A stretch of 64,000 bases of DNA from Poriferisodalis sp965214215 (GTDB lineage Bacteria; Actinomycetota; Acidimicrobiia; Acidimicrobiales; Poriferisodalaceae), in assembly GCF_965214215.1 (NCBI RefSeq), contig NZ_CBDCBD010000003.1, positions 2,914,001 to 2,978,000 on the forward strand, given 5' to 3'. Position 1 is the stretch's first letter, and each line of letters begins with the position of its first letter. Below are positions 50,899-60,161 of the stretch, piece by piece. The translations under genes and the position numbers were made by a program. The notes below the pieces were generated by a model. That model ran no database searches. It had not been told where the DNA came from and was given only the letters and a program-made list of their open reading frames with translations.

Positions 50899-51822
50899 AT
50901 GAGCGTCACCATGCCGCCCGAACTGCGACTGACCCATCTTCAACAGCTGGAGTCCGAGGCGATCGGGATCATGCGCGAGGTCGTCGCCCAGTGCGAGCGG
51001 CCGGTGATGCTGTACTCGATCGGCAAGGATTCCTCGGTGCTGGTGCACCTCGCTCGCAAGGCGTTCTTCCCCGGCCCGATCCCGTTTCCGCTCCTGCACG
51101 TGGACACGACGTGGAAATTCCGCGAGATGATCTCGTTCAGGGACGAGATGGCCTCCGAGATCGGGTTCGAACTGATCGTCCACACCAACGCCGACGGCGT
51201 GGCCCAAGGGATCAACCCGTTCGATCACGGTTCGAAGAATTACACCGACATCATGAAGACTCAGGCGCTGCGCCAAGCGCTGGATGCGGGCCGCTTCGAC
51301 GCCGCATTCGGCGGCGCCCGGCGTGACGAGGAGAAGTCACGGTCCAAGGAGCGCGTGTTCAGCTTCCGCGATGCGCATCATCGCTGGGATCCGAAGAACC
51401 AGCGGCCTGAGCTGTGGAACCTCTATAACGGCCGGGTCAACAAGGGCGAGTCGATTCGGGTGTTCCCGATGAGCAACTGGACCGAGCTCGACGTGTGGCA
51501 GTACATCCACCTCGAGGAGATCCCGATTGTGCCGCTGTACTTCGCAGCGCAGCGGCCTGTGGTGGAGCGTGACGGCGTGCTGATCATGGTGGACGACGAC
51601 CGGTTCGTGTTCGACGAGGGCGAGGTGCCGCAGCTGCGCACAGTGCGGTTCCGCACGCTCGGCTGCTACCCGCTGTCGGGGGCGATCGAGTCAACCGCCA
51701 CAACGCTGTCGGAGATCATCGGCGAGATGCTGGTCGCCACCCGGTCCGAACGCGAAGGCCGGGTGATCGACTTCGACCAGTCGGGCTCCATGGAACAGAA
51801 GAAGCGCGAGGGCTACTTCTGA
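50899..51822 (+). CDS. cysD: Sulfate adenylyltransferase subunit 2 (CysD)
   Basis: The 307-residue catalytic subunit of ATP sulfurylase makes adenosine 5'-phosphosulfate (APS) from sulfate and ATP. PP-loop SIGKDSSVLVHLA, then HVDTTWKF, FGGARRDEEKSRSKER and RFRTLGCYPLSGA are diagnostic. ATG 50899 gives a length close to E. coli CysD (302) and follows GGGAACCC; ATG 50857 would add 14 residues. Its stop overlaps the cysNC start (TGATG). It works with the CysN GTPase domain. Confidence 0.96.
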   Translation: MSVTMPPELRLTHLQQLESEAIGIMREVVAQCERPVMLYSIGKDSSVLVHLARKAFFPGPIPFPLLHVDTTWKFREMISFRDEMASEIGFELIVHTNADGVAQGINPFDHGSKNYTDIMKTQALRQALDAGRFDAAFGGARRDEEKSRSKERVFSFRDAHHRWDPKNQRPELWNLYNGRVNKGESIRVFPMSNWTELDVWQYIHLEEIPIVPLYFAAQRPVVERDGVLIMVDDDRFVFDEGEVPQLRTVRFRTLGCYPLSGAIESTATTLSEIIGEMLVATRSEREGRVIDFDQSGSMEQKKREGYF

Positions 51823-53768
51823 TGCCAGACCAGCCTGGGCTCGTGCATTCGGCACTCAAGGCGTCCGGCGTCGATGCGTACATCGAGTCCCATCAGCGCA
51901 AGGATCTGCTCCGGTTCCTGACGTGCGGCAGCGTGGACGACGGCAAGTCGACGCTGATCGGTCGCCTGCTCCACGACTCTCAGCTGATCTACGAGGACGT
52001 GCTGGCCAGCCTCGAAGCCGACTCAGGGACCCAGGGCTCTGCGGGCAGCCATGTCAACTTGGCGCTGCTCATGGACGGGCTTCGCGCCGAGCGGGAGCAG
52101 GGCATCACCATCGACGTCGCCTACCGCTACTTCTCCACGGAACGCCGCACATTCATCATCGCCGACACTCCGGGGCACCCCCAGTACACACGCAACATGG
52201 CAACGGGCGCGTCGACATGCGACCTCGCCATCATCCTGATCGACTCCCGTCACGGCGTGCTTCCCCAGACCAAGCGCCACAGCTACATCGCCAGCCTGCT
52301 GGGCATTCGCAACGTGGTGGTGGCGGTCAACAAGATGGACCTGGTGGGCTGGTCGCACGAGCGTTTCGGCGAGATCTGCGAGGACTACCGCTCCTTCGCC
52401 AAGGCACTCGACTTCGGCGAGCTGTATTTCCTGCCGATGTCTGCACTGCTCGGCGACAACGTGGTAAACGAGAGCGACAACCTCGAATGGTTTGACAGAC
52501 CGCCGCTGCTGGAGTATCTCGAAACCGCCGACATCGGATCCGGTGTCGACCTGGAGCACTTCCGCATGCCAGTGCAGCTCGTCAGCCGTCCCGATGCCGA
52601 CTTCCGCGGGTACGCCGGAACGGTGACTTCGGGGGTCATCCGGCCCGGCGAAGAGATCGTGGCGCTTCCGTCGGGGCTCAGCTCAACGGTGGAGCGGATC
52701 GTGACGTTCGACGGCGAACTCGACGCCGCGGGCCCGGGCCGCGCGGTGACGTTGACGCTCACCGACGAGATCGACATCAGCCGCGGCGACCTGTTCGTGA
52801 CACCGGGCGACGAGCCGCAGCGGGCACACGAACTGGACGCAATGGTCGTATGGATGACTGAGGCTGAGATGGCGCCCGGCGGCACATATCTTCTGCAGAC
52901 CACCAACGCAGTGTCGAATTGCGCTGTCCGCAGCTTGCGCTACCGAGTCGATGTCGACACCGGGATGCACGAACAGGCGTTGGGACTGGGGCTCAACGAC
53001 ATCGGGCGCTGCGTCATCGGCTCGGACCGGGAGCTGGCATTCGACCCCTACGCCAGCAGCCGTGCGACCGGGTCGTTTGTGCTGGTGGATCGTCTCTCCT
53101 ATGCGACCGTCGCAGCGGGCATGATTATCGGCGCGGCGTCGGTCTGGGATCACGCACCCGACGCTGCGCTCGTGCGGCAGAGATCGGAGATCAGCGATGC
53201 CGAGCGGGCTATCCGGTTCGGTCAGCAGCCGTGCACCATCCTGCTGACAGGGCTCACAGCCGCAGGCAAATCCACCCTGGCTACGGCTCTCGAGCGTGAG
53301 CTGTTCGACCGGGGCAAGGTGTCGATCCGCCTGGACGGAGAGAACGTCCGCATGGGCATCTCGCGGGATCTGGGATTCAGCGCCCATGAACGCTCGGAGA
53401 ACCTGCGCCGAGTGTCAGAGGTCGCACGGCTCGTGAACGGCCAAGGCTTGATCGCAATTGCCGCGCTCGTGGCGCCCGACGGCGAGGTACGCCAGCGTGC
53501 GCGTGACCTCGTGGGTGCCGACCGGTACGTGGAGGTCTTCGTGGACACGCCCATCGATGTGTGCCGCGAACGTGACCCCCATGGCCTGTATGCGATGGCC
53601 GACAGCGGCGAGATTCAGCGGTTCCCCGGCGTCTCAGCCCCCTACGATCGGCCGGCCGACGCCGACCTGCGTGTCGACACCTCCGCCCAGGGCGTGGATG
53701 AGTGCGTGGCGGAAATCGTGAGGGTGCTGACCGAGCGCGGTTTCCTTCGAGGATTTTCGGCAACGTGA
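51822..53768 (+). CDS. cysNC: Bifunctional CysN GTPase/CysC APS kinase (CysNC)
   Basis: The 648-residue protein has an N-terminal CysN domain (G1 GSVDDGKSTLIGR, DTPGHPQYTRNMATG, NKMDLVGW) that drives APS synthesis by GTP hydrolysis, and a C-terminal APS kinase domain from about residue 465 (P-loop GLTAAGKSTL). In the kinase the usual DGDNVR reads DGENVRMG, and the FISP motif carrying the phospho-Ser reads LVAP with Ala551, so the kinase half departs from the canonical pattern. It overlaps cysD by one base. A separate canonical cysC follows after a 124-base gap containing a dispersed repeat. Confidence 0.95.
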   Translation: MPDQPGLVHSALKASGVDAYIESHQRKDLLRFLTCGSVDDGKSTLIGRLLHDSQLIYEDVLASLEADSGTQGSAGSHVNLALLMDGLRAEREQGITIDVAYRYFSTERRTFIIADTPGHPQYTRNMATGASTCDLAIILIDSRHGVLPQTKRHSYIASLLGIRNVVVAVNKMDLVGWSHERFGEICEDYRSFAKALDFGELYFLPMSALLGDNVVNESDNLEWFDRPPLLEYLETADIGSGVDLEHFRMPVQLVSRPDADFRGYAGTVTSGVIRPGEEIVALPSGLSSTVERIVTFDGELDAAGPGRAVTLTLTDEIDISRGDLFVTPGDEPQRAHELDAMVVWMTEAEMAPGGTYLLQTTNAVSNCAVRSLRYRVDVDTGMHEQALGLGLNDIGRCVIGSDRELAFDPYASSRATGSFVLVDRLSYATVAAGMIIGAASVWDHAPDAALVRQRSEISDAERAIRFGQQPCTILLTGLTAAGKSTLATALERELFDRGKVSIRLDGENVRMGISRDLGFSAHERSENLRRVSEVARLVNGQGLIAIAALVAPDGEVRQRARDLVGADRYVEVFVDTPIDVCRERDPHGLYAMADSGEIQRFPGVSAPYDRPADADLRVDTSAQGVDECVAEIVRVLTERGFLRGFSAT

Positions 53769-53793
53769 ACCATTCGATGAGCCGCATGTTGCC

Positions 53794-53875
53794 TCCCGCT
53801 TTTGTTCCCGGTGTCTGTTCGATACGGGCTCACGGGCCGCTCGGGCCACGGCTTCGCCTCACGGCTCAGCCTCTG
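53794..53875. repeat. 82-base dispersed repeat, copy 2 (between cysNC and cysC)
   Basis: Same length and orientation as copy 1 at 47927-48008, with the same 39-base identical core and 14-base tail. Here it lies in the 124-base gap between cysNC and cysC and is not coding. In the reverse direction the copA frame would meet a stop here, so only the copA copy is read through. Confidence 0.8.
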
Positions 53876-53892
53876 CGAGAGCCGAGCACGCC

Positions 53893-54516
53893 ATGAGCGA
53901 GAGCGCCGGGAACCAGCCCGTCTCGCGCAACATCGTCCGCGCCGAAGGGCAGGTGAACGGCGCCGACCGCGAGGCGCACTTCGGCCATCGCGCCGTGACG
54001 GTGTGGTTCACCGGGCTCTCGGGCAGCGGCAAATCGACTCTTGCGTTCGCGCTCGAAGCAGCGCTGCTCGAGCGCGGCGTTGCCGCCTACGTCCTCGACG
54101 GCGACAACGTCCGCTTCGGGCTCAACCGCGATCTCGGTTTCTCACCGCAGGACCGCACCGAGAACATCCGCCGCATCGGCGAGGTGTGCCGCCTGTTCCA
54201 AGATGCGGGCATCGTCGTGCTGACGGCGTTCATCTCGCCCTATGCGGCCGACCGCGACCAAGTGCGGGCCATCCACCCTGAAGGCACGTTCATCGAGGTA
54301 TTTGTCGACACCCCGCTCGAGATCTGCGAAGCCCGTGACCCCAAGGGCCTCTACGTGAAGGCCCGAGCCGGCGAAATCCCCGAGTTCAGCGGCATCTCCG
54401 CCCCCTACGAGCCCCCGCCGTCACCCGAGATCACCATCGACACGACCCAGCCCCTCGACGCCTGCATCGCCCACCTCCTCGCCGCGCTCCCTCTATCGAA
54501 TGGGCCTCGGCGCTAG
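53893..54516 (+). CDS. cysC: Adenylylsulfate (APS) kinase
   Basis: The 207-residue kinase phosphorylates APS to PAPS. P-loop GLSGSGKSTL (41-50), DGDNVRFGLNRDLGFS, the phospho-Ser motif TAFISPYAAD (Ser115) and ARDPKGLYVKARAGEIPEF are all canonical. It is separate from the kinase domain of CysNC, whose motifs are altered, so it may supply the main PAPS-forming activity. ATG 53893 lies just after the dispersed repeat. Its 3' end overlaps the convergent gene at 54513 by four bases. Confidence 0.94.
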   Translation: MSESAGNQPVSRNIVRAEGQVNGADREAHFGHRAVTVWFTGLSGSGKSTLAFALEAALLERGVAAYVLDGDNVRFGLNRDLGFSPQDRTENIRRIGEVCRLFQDAGIVVLTAFISPYAADRDQVRAIHPEGTFIEVFVDTPLEICEARDPKGLYVKARAGEIPEFSGISAPYEPPPSPEITIDTTQPLDACIAHLLAALPLSNGPRR

Positions 54517-55274
54517 TCCCAGGTGCCGAATTGGAAGGCTTCGCTGGGCAGGGCTCGCCACTGCTGCCACACCTCTGGGTCGCCGTCGGTGACTTCGATC
54601 CCCGAGTGTGGCCGGCCCCACAGTCCGAGAAGCACCTGAATCGGCGGGCCCTCAATGACGACAGCTGCCGGCGACGCCGTCTTTGGCAATGGCTCGATGT
54701 TCACGATGCCGACCACCTCGCCGACATCGACGAGCCGTGCGGTGAGCCCGCCGGGGTCCTGTTCGAGGACGCGACGCATTGCCTGCAGGAAGAACCGGCA
54801 CGTGTAGTCCGCCGCGTCGAGTGCCTGTACCGGAGTCATGGAGTGCTCGTGACCCAGGGCCATCTCGACATCGAGTCGGTGCATGCCGAGCTCGGATGCC
54901 GCGTGCCATGCCCACAACCGTGGGTCGCCCTCCCCGCCGGTCATCGAGAAGTAGCAGCGCCGATCGAGATCGTCGGTGAGTTGATCGATAGCCGTATGCG
55001 CCCACGATGCAAGCTCCGCCGTCAACGTCCCGGTGGGCTTGAGACCGGCTCGCTCGTAGCCCCTGGCCCGGGATTCGGGATCCTCCGGCGCAGAGGTGAT
55101 CATCTCTTTCCAGGCGATCCCCACCCGGCCGATGTGCGACGCGGCGTTGTAGACGGTCCAGCCCGGGCAGTTCGGTACCGGCGCTGCGAGTTCGGCTTCG
55201 CTGCGACCGCAGATGTAATCAATGGCGGACCGTGCCGCCGCGACCCTCGCTGCATGATCCAGGTGACTCGACAT
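54513..55274 (-). CDS. Maleylpyruvate isomerase-type (mycothiol-dependent, DinB-like) protein
   Basis: A 253-residue protein with the family N-terminal domain: VPNCPGWTVYNAASHIGRVG carries the first metal-type His, and WHAASELGMHRLDVEMALG the ExxxHRxD motif. The C-terminal 80 residues form the small SCP2-like domain. Family enzymes use mycothiol, an actinomycete thiol; many are uncharacterised. ATG 55274 is a sensible start. Function beyond the family is unknown. Confidence 0.85.
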   Translation of the reverse strand: MSSHLDHAARVAAARSAIDYICGRSEAELAAPVPNCPGWTVYNAASHIGRVGIAWKEMITSAPEDPESRARGYERAGLKPTGTLTAELASWAHTAIDQLTDDLDRRCYFSMTGGEGDPRLWAWHAASELGMHRLDVEMALGHEHSMTPVQALDAADYTCRFFLQAMRRVLEQDPGGLTARLVDVGEVVGIVNIEPLPKTASPAAVVIEGPPIQVLLGLWGRPHSGIEVTDGDPEVWQQWRALPSEAFQFGTWD

Positions 55275-55323
55275 CGTGGAACCCTCCCGTCCTGCGCACG
55301 GAAGGTAGTCACACCGCAGCAGA

Positions 55324-56232
55324 TCAGCTCGGCAAGTCGTCTCGCGTCAGAAAATCACGAATGGCAGCGTTCACCACCCGGGGATCTTCCAAGTGGAGAA
55401 AGTGACCCAGCTCGACGAACTGAAGATGCCCGTTCGCCACCTCGTCGGTGACGGTCTCGTACTCATGCGGCTGCTGACCGGGGTCCTTGGCGCCTTGAAG
55501 GAAGAGCACCGGCATCGTCATCCCGGCGAACAGCCCGTTCATGCGATCCTCAAGCTCGCGGTCGAATCCGGCTGACACGAAGCTGGCAGACATTCCCTCA
55601 GGCACACCTGGCTGGGTGCTCTCTTCGATGATGCGGTCAATGTCTTGAGGGGCGATCGGTTTCGCAACCATGGACAGCCCGTGCGGCATCGGGTCCCGAC
55701 CGAACGCGCGCCGCTGGATGGCTGCTTGTGAAAGCAACTCCGCGCCCATCGGGCTGCGGAACAACTCGTGCGGTGGGAGCGGCTCGGAGTGGGGCCGGTT
55801 GCCCGACTGCTGCATGCGGATGTAACGCCGGATCCGCGAAGCCATGCCGGGAACCGAGCAGAGGTGATCGCCGATCACGGCTCCTCGATCGTGCCCGGTG
55901 AGGAAGAAGCGATCGAGACCCAGCGCGTCGAACACCGCTGGCAGCTCAGCCGCCTGAGCTGCGTAGTCGTAGTTGCTGTCGAGGCGCGTGTCGGATTGAC
56001 CATGCCCCTTGAGGTCGAGCGCAATGGTGCAGAACTCATCAGCAAGCCCGGCAACTTGGTGGTGCCAAGCGAAACAGGTCTCCGGGAAACCGTGCAAGAA
56101 CACGACAACCTCAGGATTCTCCGGATCACCGGCGGTGAGGGCGTGCCAACTCAGCCCTGCAGCTTCGATGAATCGGTGGGTCACGATGTCGTCGTTCCAC
56201 AGCCTCTCGACTTCGCCGTCATGGTTTCGCAT
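55324..56232 (-). CDS. Alpha/beta hydrolase, epoxide hydrolase/haloacetate dehalogenase-like
   Basis: A 302-residue hydrolase with oxyanion motif LHGFPETCFAWHHQ, nucleophile Asp115 in LTGHDRGAVI and catalytic His in ELGHFLHLEDP. An Asp nucleophile and HGFPE are typical of epoxide hydrolases and fluoroacetate dehalogenases. ATG 56232 has AAAGGAAACCCC upstream. It is 32 bases downstream of the third ABC operon on the same strand and may be co-transcribed with it. Confidence 0.85.
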   Translation of the reverse strand: MRNHDGEVERLWNDDIVTHRFIEAAGLSWHALTAGDPENPEVVVFLHGFPETCFAWHHQVAGLADEFCTIALDLKGHGQSDTRLDSNYDYAAQAAELPAVFDALGLDRFFLTGHDRGAVIGDHLCSVPGMASRIRRYIRMQQSGNRPHSEPLPPHELFRSPMGAELLSQAAIQRRAFGRDPMPHGLSMVAKPIAPQDIDRIIEESTQPGVPEGMSASFVSAGFDRELEDRMNGLFAGMTMPVLFLQGAKDPGQQPHEYETVTDEVANGHLQFVELGHFLHLEDPRVVNAAIRDFLTRDDLPS

Positions 56233-56264
56233 GGGGTTTCCTTTCCCTTCCAGAGTGAATTCGG

Positions 56265-57116
56265 CTAACTGCTGACAAGGCCGTGTCGCACCCGCTTCAC
56301 CGTCGGATCCGGCACTGGCACCGCAGCGAGCAGGCGCTGGGTGTACCCGTCGGTCGGCGTGTGGCAGATGGCAGATGCGGTTCCCTCTTCGACGATCTCA
56401 CCCGTCGACATGACCCCAATGCGGTCACACAGGTGACGAACCACCGCGAGGTCGTGGGCAATGAACAGGTAGGAGACGCTGGTCTCATCGCGCAAGTCCG
56501 CCAGCAGGTTGATGACCTGAGCCTGTGTGGCAACGTCGAGCGCGCTCACCGCCTCGTCAAGAACGATCAGGCTCGGTTCCGGCGCCAATGCCCGGGCAAT
56601 AGAGACACGCTGGGCCTGACCCCCCGAAAGCTCCGTCGGCCTGCGATCGAGCATGTCCGAGGGCAGACGCACCTCGTCGAGCAGATCCTTGCTCCGACGT
56701 CGGGCGGCCGAACGATCGCGTATCCCCAAGAGGCGGCGCAGCGGCTCTGCGAGGATCTCCTCCACCGACATCGCGGGGTTCAGCGAGGCAACCGGATTTT
56801 GGAACACCGCTTGGATGCGACGGTGCAGCGCACCGGAATCGCGTCGACGCAGCTCAACGACGTCGTCGGAACCGAGCAGAATGCGCCCACCCGTCGGCAC
56901 TTGGAGACCCAGCACGCAACGACCTGTCGTCGTCTTGCCCGAACCTGACTCCCCGACCAATCCGTACGCTTCGCCTTGGCCTACGACGAAGGAGATGCTT
57001 CGGACCGCGTGCACCTTCTCGGCGCCGACGGAGAACAATCCGCCGCCTCGAAACTCGACGACGAGATCTTCGACACAGAGCAGTGGCGAGTCCGCCTGGT
57101 TCGCAGTGCCAGTCAC
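56265..57116 (-). CDS. ABC transporter ATP-binding protein, DppF type
   Basis: A 283-residue ATPase: Walker A GESGSGKTT, signature LSGGQAQR, Walker B LIVLDEA (Ala where Pro is usual), switch AHDLAVV. It lacks the Cys-rich C-terminal domain seen in the other DppF-type proteins of the window and ends soon after VPVPDPTVKRV, about 70 residues shorter. GTG 57116 overlaps the upstream stop (GTGA). It completes the third ABC cluster. Confidence 0.9.
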   Translation of the reverse strand: MTGTANQADSPLLCVEDLVVEFRGGGLFSVGAEKVHAVRSISFVVGQGEAYGLVGESGSGKTTTGRCVLGLQVPTGGRILLGSDDVVELRRRDSGALHRRIQAVFQNPVASLNPAMSVEEILAEPLRRLLGIRDRSAARRRSKDLLDEVRLPSDMLDRRPTELSGGQAQRVSIARALAPEPSLIVLDEAVSALDVATQAQVINLLADLRDETSVSYLFIAHDLAVVRHLCDRIGVMSTGEIVEEGTASAICHTPTDGYTQRLLAAVPVPDPTVKRVRHGLVSS

Positions 57117-59029
57117 GACTCGCCGCCATCCGCCGGAGCCGAGTCGACCAGCACACACCTGCTCAGCCGACCCTCGCCTTCCAGCGGCTTGAGGCTCACC
57201 GGACCTTCCTCGCACATCTCTGCTGCGAACTCGCACCGATTCGCGAACCGGCACCCGGGAAACTCCTCGTTCGGAGCGGGCACCCGACCGCCAATCGTGA
57301 CCAGTCGATCGTCGTCAGCGTCGAGGAGCGGCACGCTGGCGAGAAGCGCCTGTGAATACGGATGGCACGGCTGCGCAAAGAGGCCGTAGACATCGCCGGT
57401 CTCCACCGCCTCGCCCGCGTACATCACCACAGCTCGATCGCACACTTCGGCCACCACGCCGAGATCGTGAGTGATGAACAGCATGGCCATCGACAGGTCT
57501 TCGCAGAGCTCAACAAGCAGTTCGAGAACCTGTTGCTGTGTCGTCACGTCGAGGGCGGTGGTGGGCTCGTCGGCAATGATGAGCGACGGCTCGCTGGCCA
57601 AGGCCATCGCCGTCATCACCCGCTGTGCCATGCCGCCCGAGAACTGGTGGGGATAATCCCTCAGTCGCTGGCGAGGGTTGGCCACGCCGACTCGATCAAG
57701 AAGCTCAGCAGCCCGTTCGGCCGCCGCTGAGCGCGTCATGCCGCCATGAATGCGGAGCGGTTCTGCAAGCTGGAAGCCGACCGTCAGAGCCGGATTGAGC
57801 GAGGCCGTCGGGTCCTGAAAGATCATGCCGATCCCAGTCCCCCGGACACCGGCCAGCTGCGATTCGGTCATGCCGACGAGTTGGCGACCGTCGAAGGTGA
57901 TGCTTGAACGTGGATCCACGGCGAGCCCCCGCGGCAGCAAGCCGGCGATCGTCAGTGCAGTGACCGTCTTGCCGGACCCGCTCTCGCCGACGAGTCCGAC
58001 GATCTCGCCGGCTTGCACGTCGAATGACACGTCGCGGACAGCCCGTGCCCGCCCCGTATCGGTCGGGACCGTCACATCCAGATTCCGCACTGACAACAGG
58101 GTTCCGGCGCGCGCCGCTTCCTCCGACAGATGCTCGTGATCATGTGTAGCTGCGTCTTCAGCGAGGCCTACAGCTACACCCCTCCGAGCGGCTTGCTTTC
58201 GCCCTCCCCGCCCTTCGGCCAGGACATCGCGCAATGCATCGCCGAGCGCATTGAAAGCCAGCACGGTGAACGTGATGGCGAGGCCTGGGGGCCACGGCGT
58301 TATGGGGTTGTCCCGCTGCAGTGACCGTGCGGCGCGCAGCATCGACCCCCATGTGGCATCAGGCTGTTGCACGCCCAGACCCAAGAAACTCAGGGCCGCT
58401 TCGATCAGCAGCACCGCAGCGAGGCTGATCGTCGTCTGAACGATCAGCGGCCCGTACATATTGGGCAGGAGGTATCGCCCGAGGATGGTGTGGGTCGGCG
58501 CTCCGCTCAGCTGCGCCGCCTCGATGAACGGTTCCTCTCGGACGGAGAGAACCATGGCTCGGGTCAGCCTGATGAATCGCAGCGCGAAGAGGATCCCCAC
58601 CGCGATCATGGCGTTGGTGATTCCGGGCCCGAGGATGGCCACGATCGCGAATGCGAGGATCAGGCCCGGCAGCGAGAAGACAGCGTCGACGACGCGCATG
58701 ACGATGCGGTCCCACCATCCGCCGGCGTAACCCACGAACAGCCCGATCGGCACGCCGAGGATCAACGCCGTGCCTACTGCCTGCAGGCCGGCCACGACGG
58801 CGGTCCGGGATGAATGCACCAGCCGGGAGTAGTTGTCGCGCCCCAGATCGTCAGTGCCGAACCAGTGCTCTGCGCTTGGACCCTCGAGGATTGCTGTGAA
58901 GTCCGCCGCATTCGGCTCGTGTGTTGCGACGACGGCGGGGAACGCCGCGCAGAACGTCAGCAGCATCAGCCAGATCAGCGGGATGTAGCCGCCGGGCCGC
59001 GTGACAAGGCGTCGCAAGGCGGACTTCAT
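57113..59029 (-). CDS. Fused ABC permease (DppC type) and ATP-binding protein (DppD type)
   Basis: A 638-residue fusion, same domain order as the gene at 14344. The permease half has EHWFGTDDLGRDNYSR, QLSGAPTHTILGRYLLPN and FNALGDALRDVL; a linker of about 45 residues follows; the ATPase half has GESGSGKTV, FSGGMAQR, LIIADEP and the Cys motif (GCRFANRCEFAAEMCEE). ATG 59029 overlaps the DppB stop (ATGA). Two such fusions in one window from separate clusters suggest a common ancestor or lineage-specific preference. Confidence 0.92.
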   Translation of the reverse strand: MKSALRRLVTRPGGYIPLIWLMLLTFCAAFPAVVATHEPNAADFTAILEGPSAEHWFGTDDLGRDNYSRLVHSSRTAVVAGLQAVGTALILGVPIGLFVGYAGGWWDRIVMRVVDAVFSLPGLILAFAIVAILGPGITNAMIAVGILFALRFIRLTRAMVLSVREEPFIEAAQLSGAPTHTILGRYLLPNMYGPLIVQTTISLAAVLLIEAALSFLGLGVQQPDATWGSMLRAARSLQRDNPITPWPPGLAITFTVLAFNALGDALRDVLAEGRGGRKQAARRGVAVGLAEDAATHDHEHLSEEAARAGTLLSVRNLDVTVPTDTGRARAVRDVSFDVQAGEIVGLVGESGSGKTVTALTIAGLLPRGLAVDPRSSITFDGRQLVGMTESQLAGVRGTGIGMIFQDPTASLNPALTVGFQLAEPLRIHGGMTRSAAAERAAELLDRVGVANPRQRLRDYPHQFSGGMAQRVMTAMALASEPSLIIADEPTTALDVTTQQQVLELLVELCEDLSMAMLFITHDLGVVAEVCDRAVVMYAGEAVETGDVYGLFAQPCHPYSQALLASVPLLDADDDRLVTIGGRVPAPNEEFPGCRFANRCEFAAEMCEEGPVSLKPLEGEGRLSRCVLVDSAPADGGES

Positions 59030-59970
59030 GCCAGCCGCACTCGGGGATCGAAATAGGCGTAGGACATGTCGATCAGCACGTTCATGACGATGACCGTCAG
59101 CGAAGCCACCATGACCACGCCTTGAACCACGGGAAGGTCCTGAGAAAGCACGGCACCGACGACTTGCACGCCGATCCCTGGCATGCCGAAGATCAACTCG
59201 ACCAGTACCGCTCCGCCCAGCATCACCGATGCCTGGAACCCGATCACGGTGACCACGGGAATGAATGCGTTCTTCATGGCATGGACCACCACGACTCGCC
59301 GGTATCGCAAACCCTTGGCGCGTGCCGCCGTGATGTAAGGGCGATCCAGCACATCGAGCAATCCGCCGCGCATCTGCCGCGCCACGACCGCCGCGGAACC
59401 CAGACCGAGCGCAATCGACGGCATGATCAGGTGCTTGACCCACTCGAACAGGCTCTCGGTGGGGCCGACATAACCGACCGCAGGAAGCCACCCCAGCTGA
59501 ACACCGACATAGAACGCGAGCAGCACGGCAACCCAGAAATTGGGCACGGCCAAACCGGTCGCTGTCCCCAGCGAGATCAGGCGATCGGTGAGCCGACCCT
59601 GCCGCAGCGCGGCCACCGTGCCGCCGGCCACGCCGATGGCGACCGCCACCAGCAATCCGCCGCCAGCTACGGACAGCGTCACCGGATACCGCTCGATCAG
59701 CGTGTCGCTGACATGCCGGGACGTAATGACGGACCTGCCAAGGTCTCCCCGGACAGCGTCGGTGACCCAGTTCCAGTACTGCTCATGCAATGGGCGGTCC
59801 AGGCCGAGCTGCCGGTCCAACTCGGCCACCGCCTCCGGCGTGGCGCCGTCGCCCAGGATGGTCTCAGATGCCGAGCCGGGTATCAGATGGACCAGCCCGA
59901 AGGCCAGGAACGAGACCAGTACAGCGAGAGGTACTGCCGCGGCCAGCCGGTACGCGAACGTTCGGACCAA
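59026..59970 (-). CDS. ABC transporter permease, DppB type
   Basis: A 314-residue permease: LAAAVPLAVLVSFLAFGLVH at the N-terminus followed by LIPGSASE, contact loop TAARAKGLRYRRVVVVHAMKN, and tail SYAYFDPRVR. The only possible start is TTG 59970, since an in-frame stop lies five codons upstream. Immediately before it, in the same frame, is a 28-codon open reading frame with a strong ribosome site. No binding protein is encoded beside this cluster. Confidence 0.88.
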   Translation of the reverse strand: MVRTFAYRLAAAVPLAVLVSFLAFGLVHLIPGSASETILGDGATPEAVAELDRQLGLDRPLHEQYWNWVTDAVRGDLGRSVITSRHVSDTLIERYPVTLSVAGGGLLVAVAIGVAGGTVAALRQGRLTDRLISLGTATGLAVPNFWVAVLLAFYVGVQLGWLPAVGYVGPTESLFEWVKHLIMPSIALGLGSAAVVARQMRGGLLDVLDRPYITAARAKGLRYRRVVVVHAMKNAFIPVVTVIGFQASVMLGGAVLVELIFGMPGIGVQVVGAVLSQDLPVVQGVVMVASLTVIVMNVLIDMSYAYFDPRVRLA

Positions 59971-59982
59971 CGGTGTGACGAC

Positions 59983-60069
59983 CTACGACTTCGGCGTGAC
60001 GCCGCGAATGCCGATGCCGTAGGCCTCGTCAACGGCTGCACCGTCCGCCAACAGTTTGCGGAACCGCAT
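59983..60069 (-). CDS. Short leader open reading frame upstream of the third ABC operon
   Basis: Twenty-eight codons (start MRFRKLLADGAAVDEAYG, end GVTPKS). ATG 60069 has a strong GGAGG seven bases upstream, the best ribosome site in this cluster. Its TAG stop is 12 bases before the TTG start of the permease and in the same frame. It could be a leader peptide that couples translation to the poorly initiated permease, or the C-terminal remnant of a lost binding protein. No known family. Confidence 0.4.
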   Translation of the reverse strand: MRFRKLLADGAAVDEAYGIGIRGVTPKS

Positions 60070-60161
60070 GTCACCCTCCGCGAATTCGGCAACTCAACAT
60101 ATTTTCGATATCTAGGTGACACTACGACATTTGGACCGTGCTAGTCGACGGGCCGGATTGC

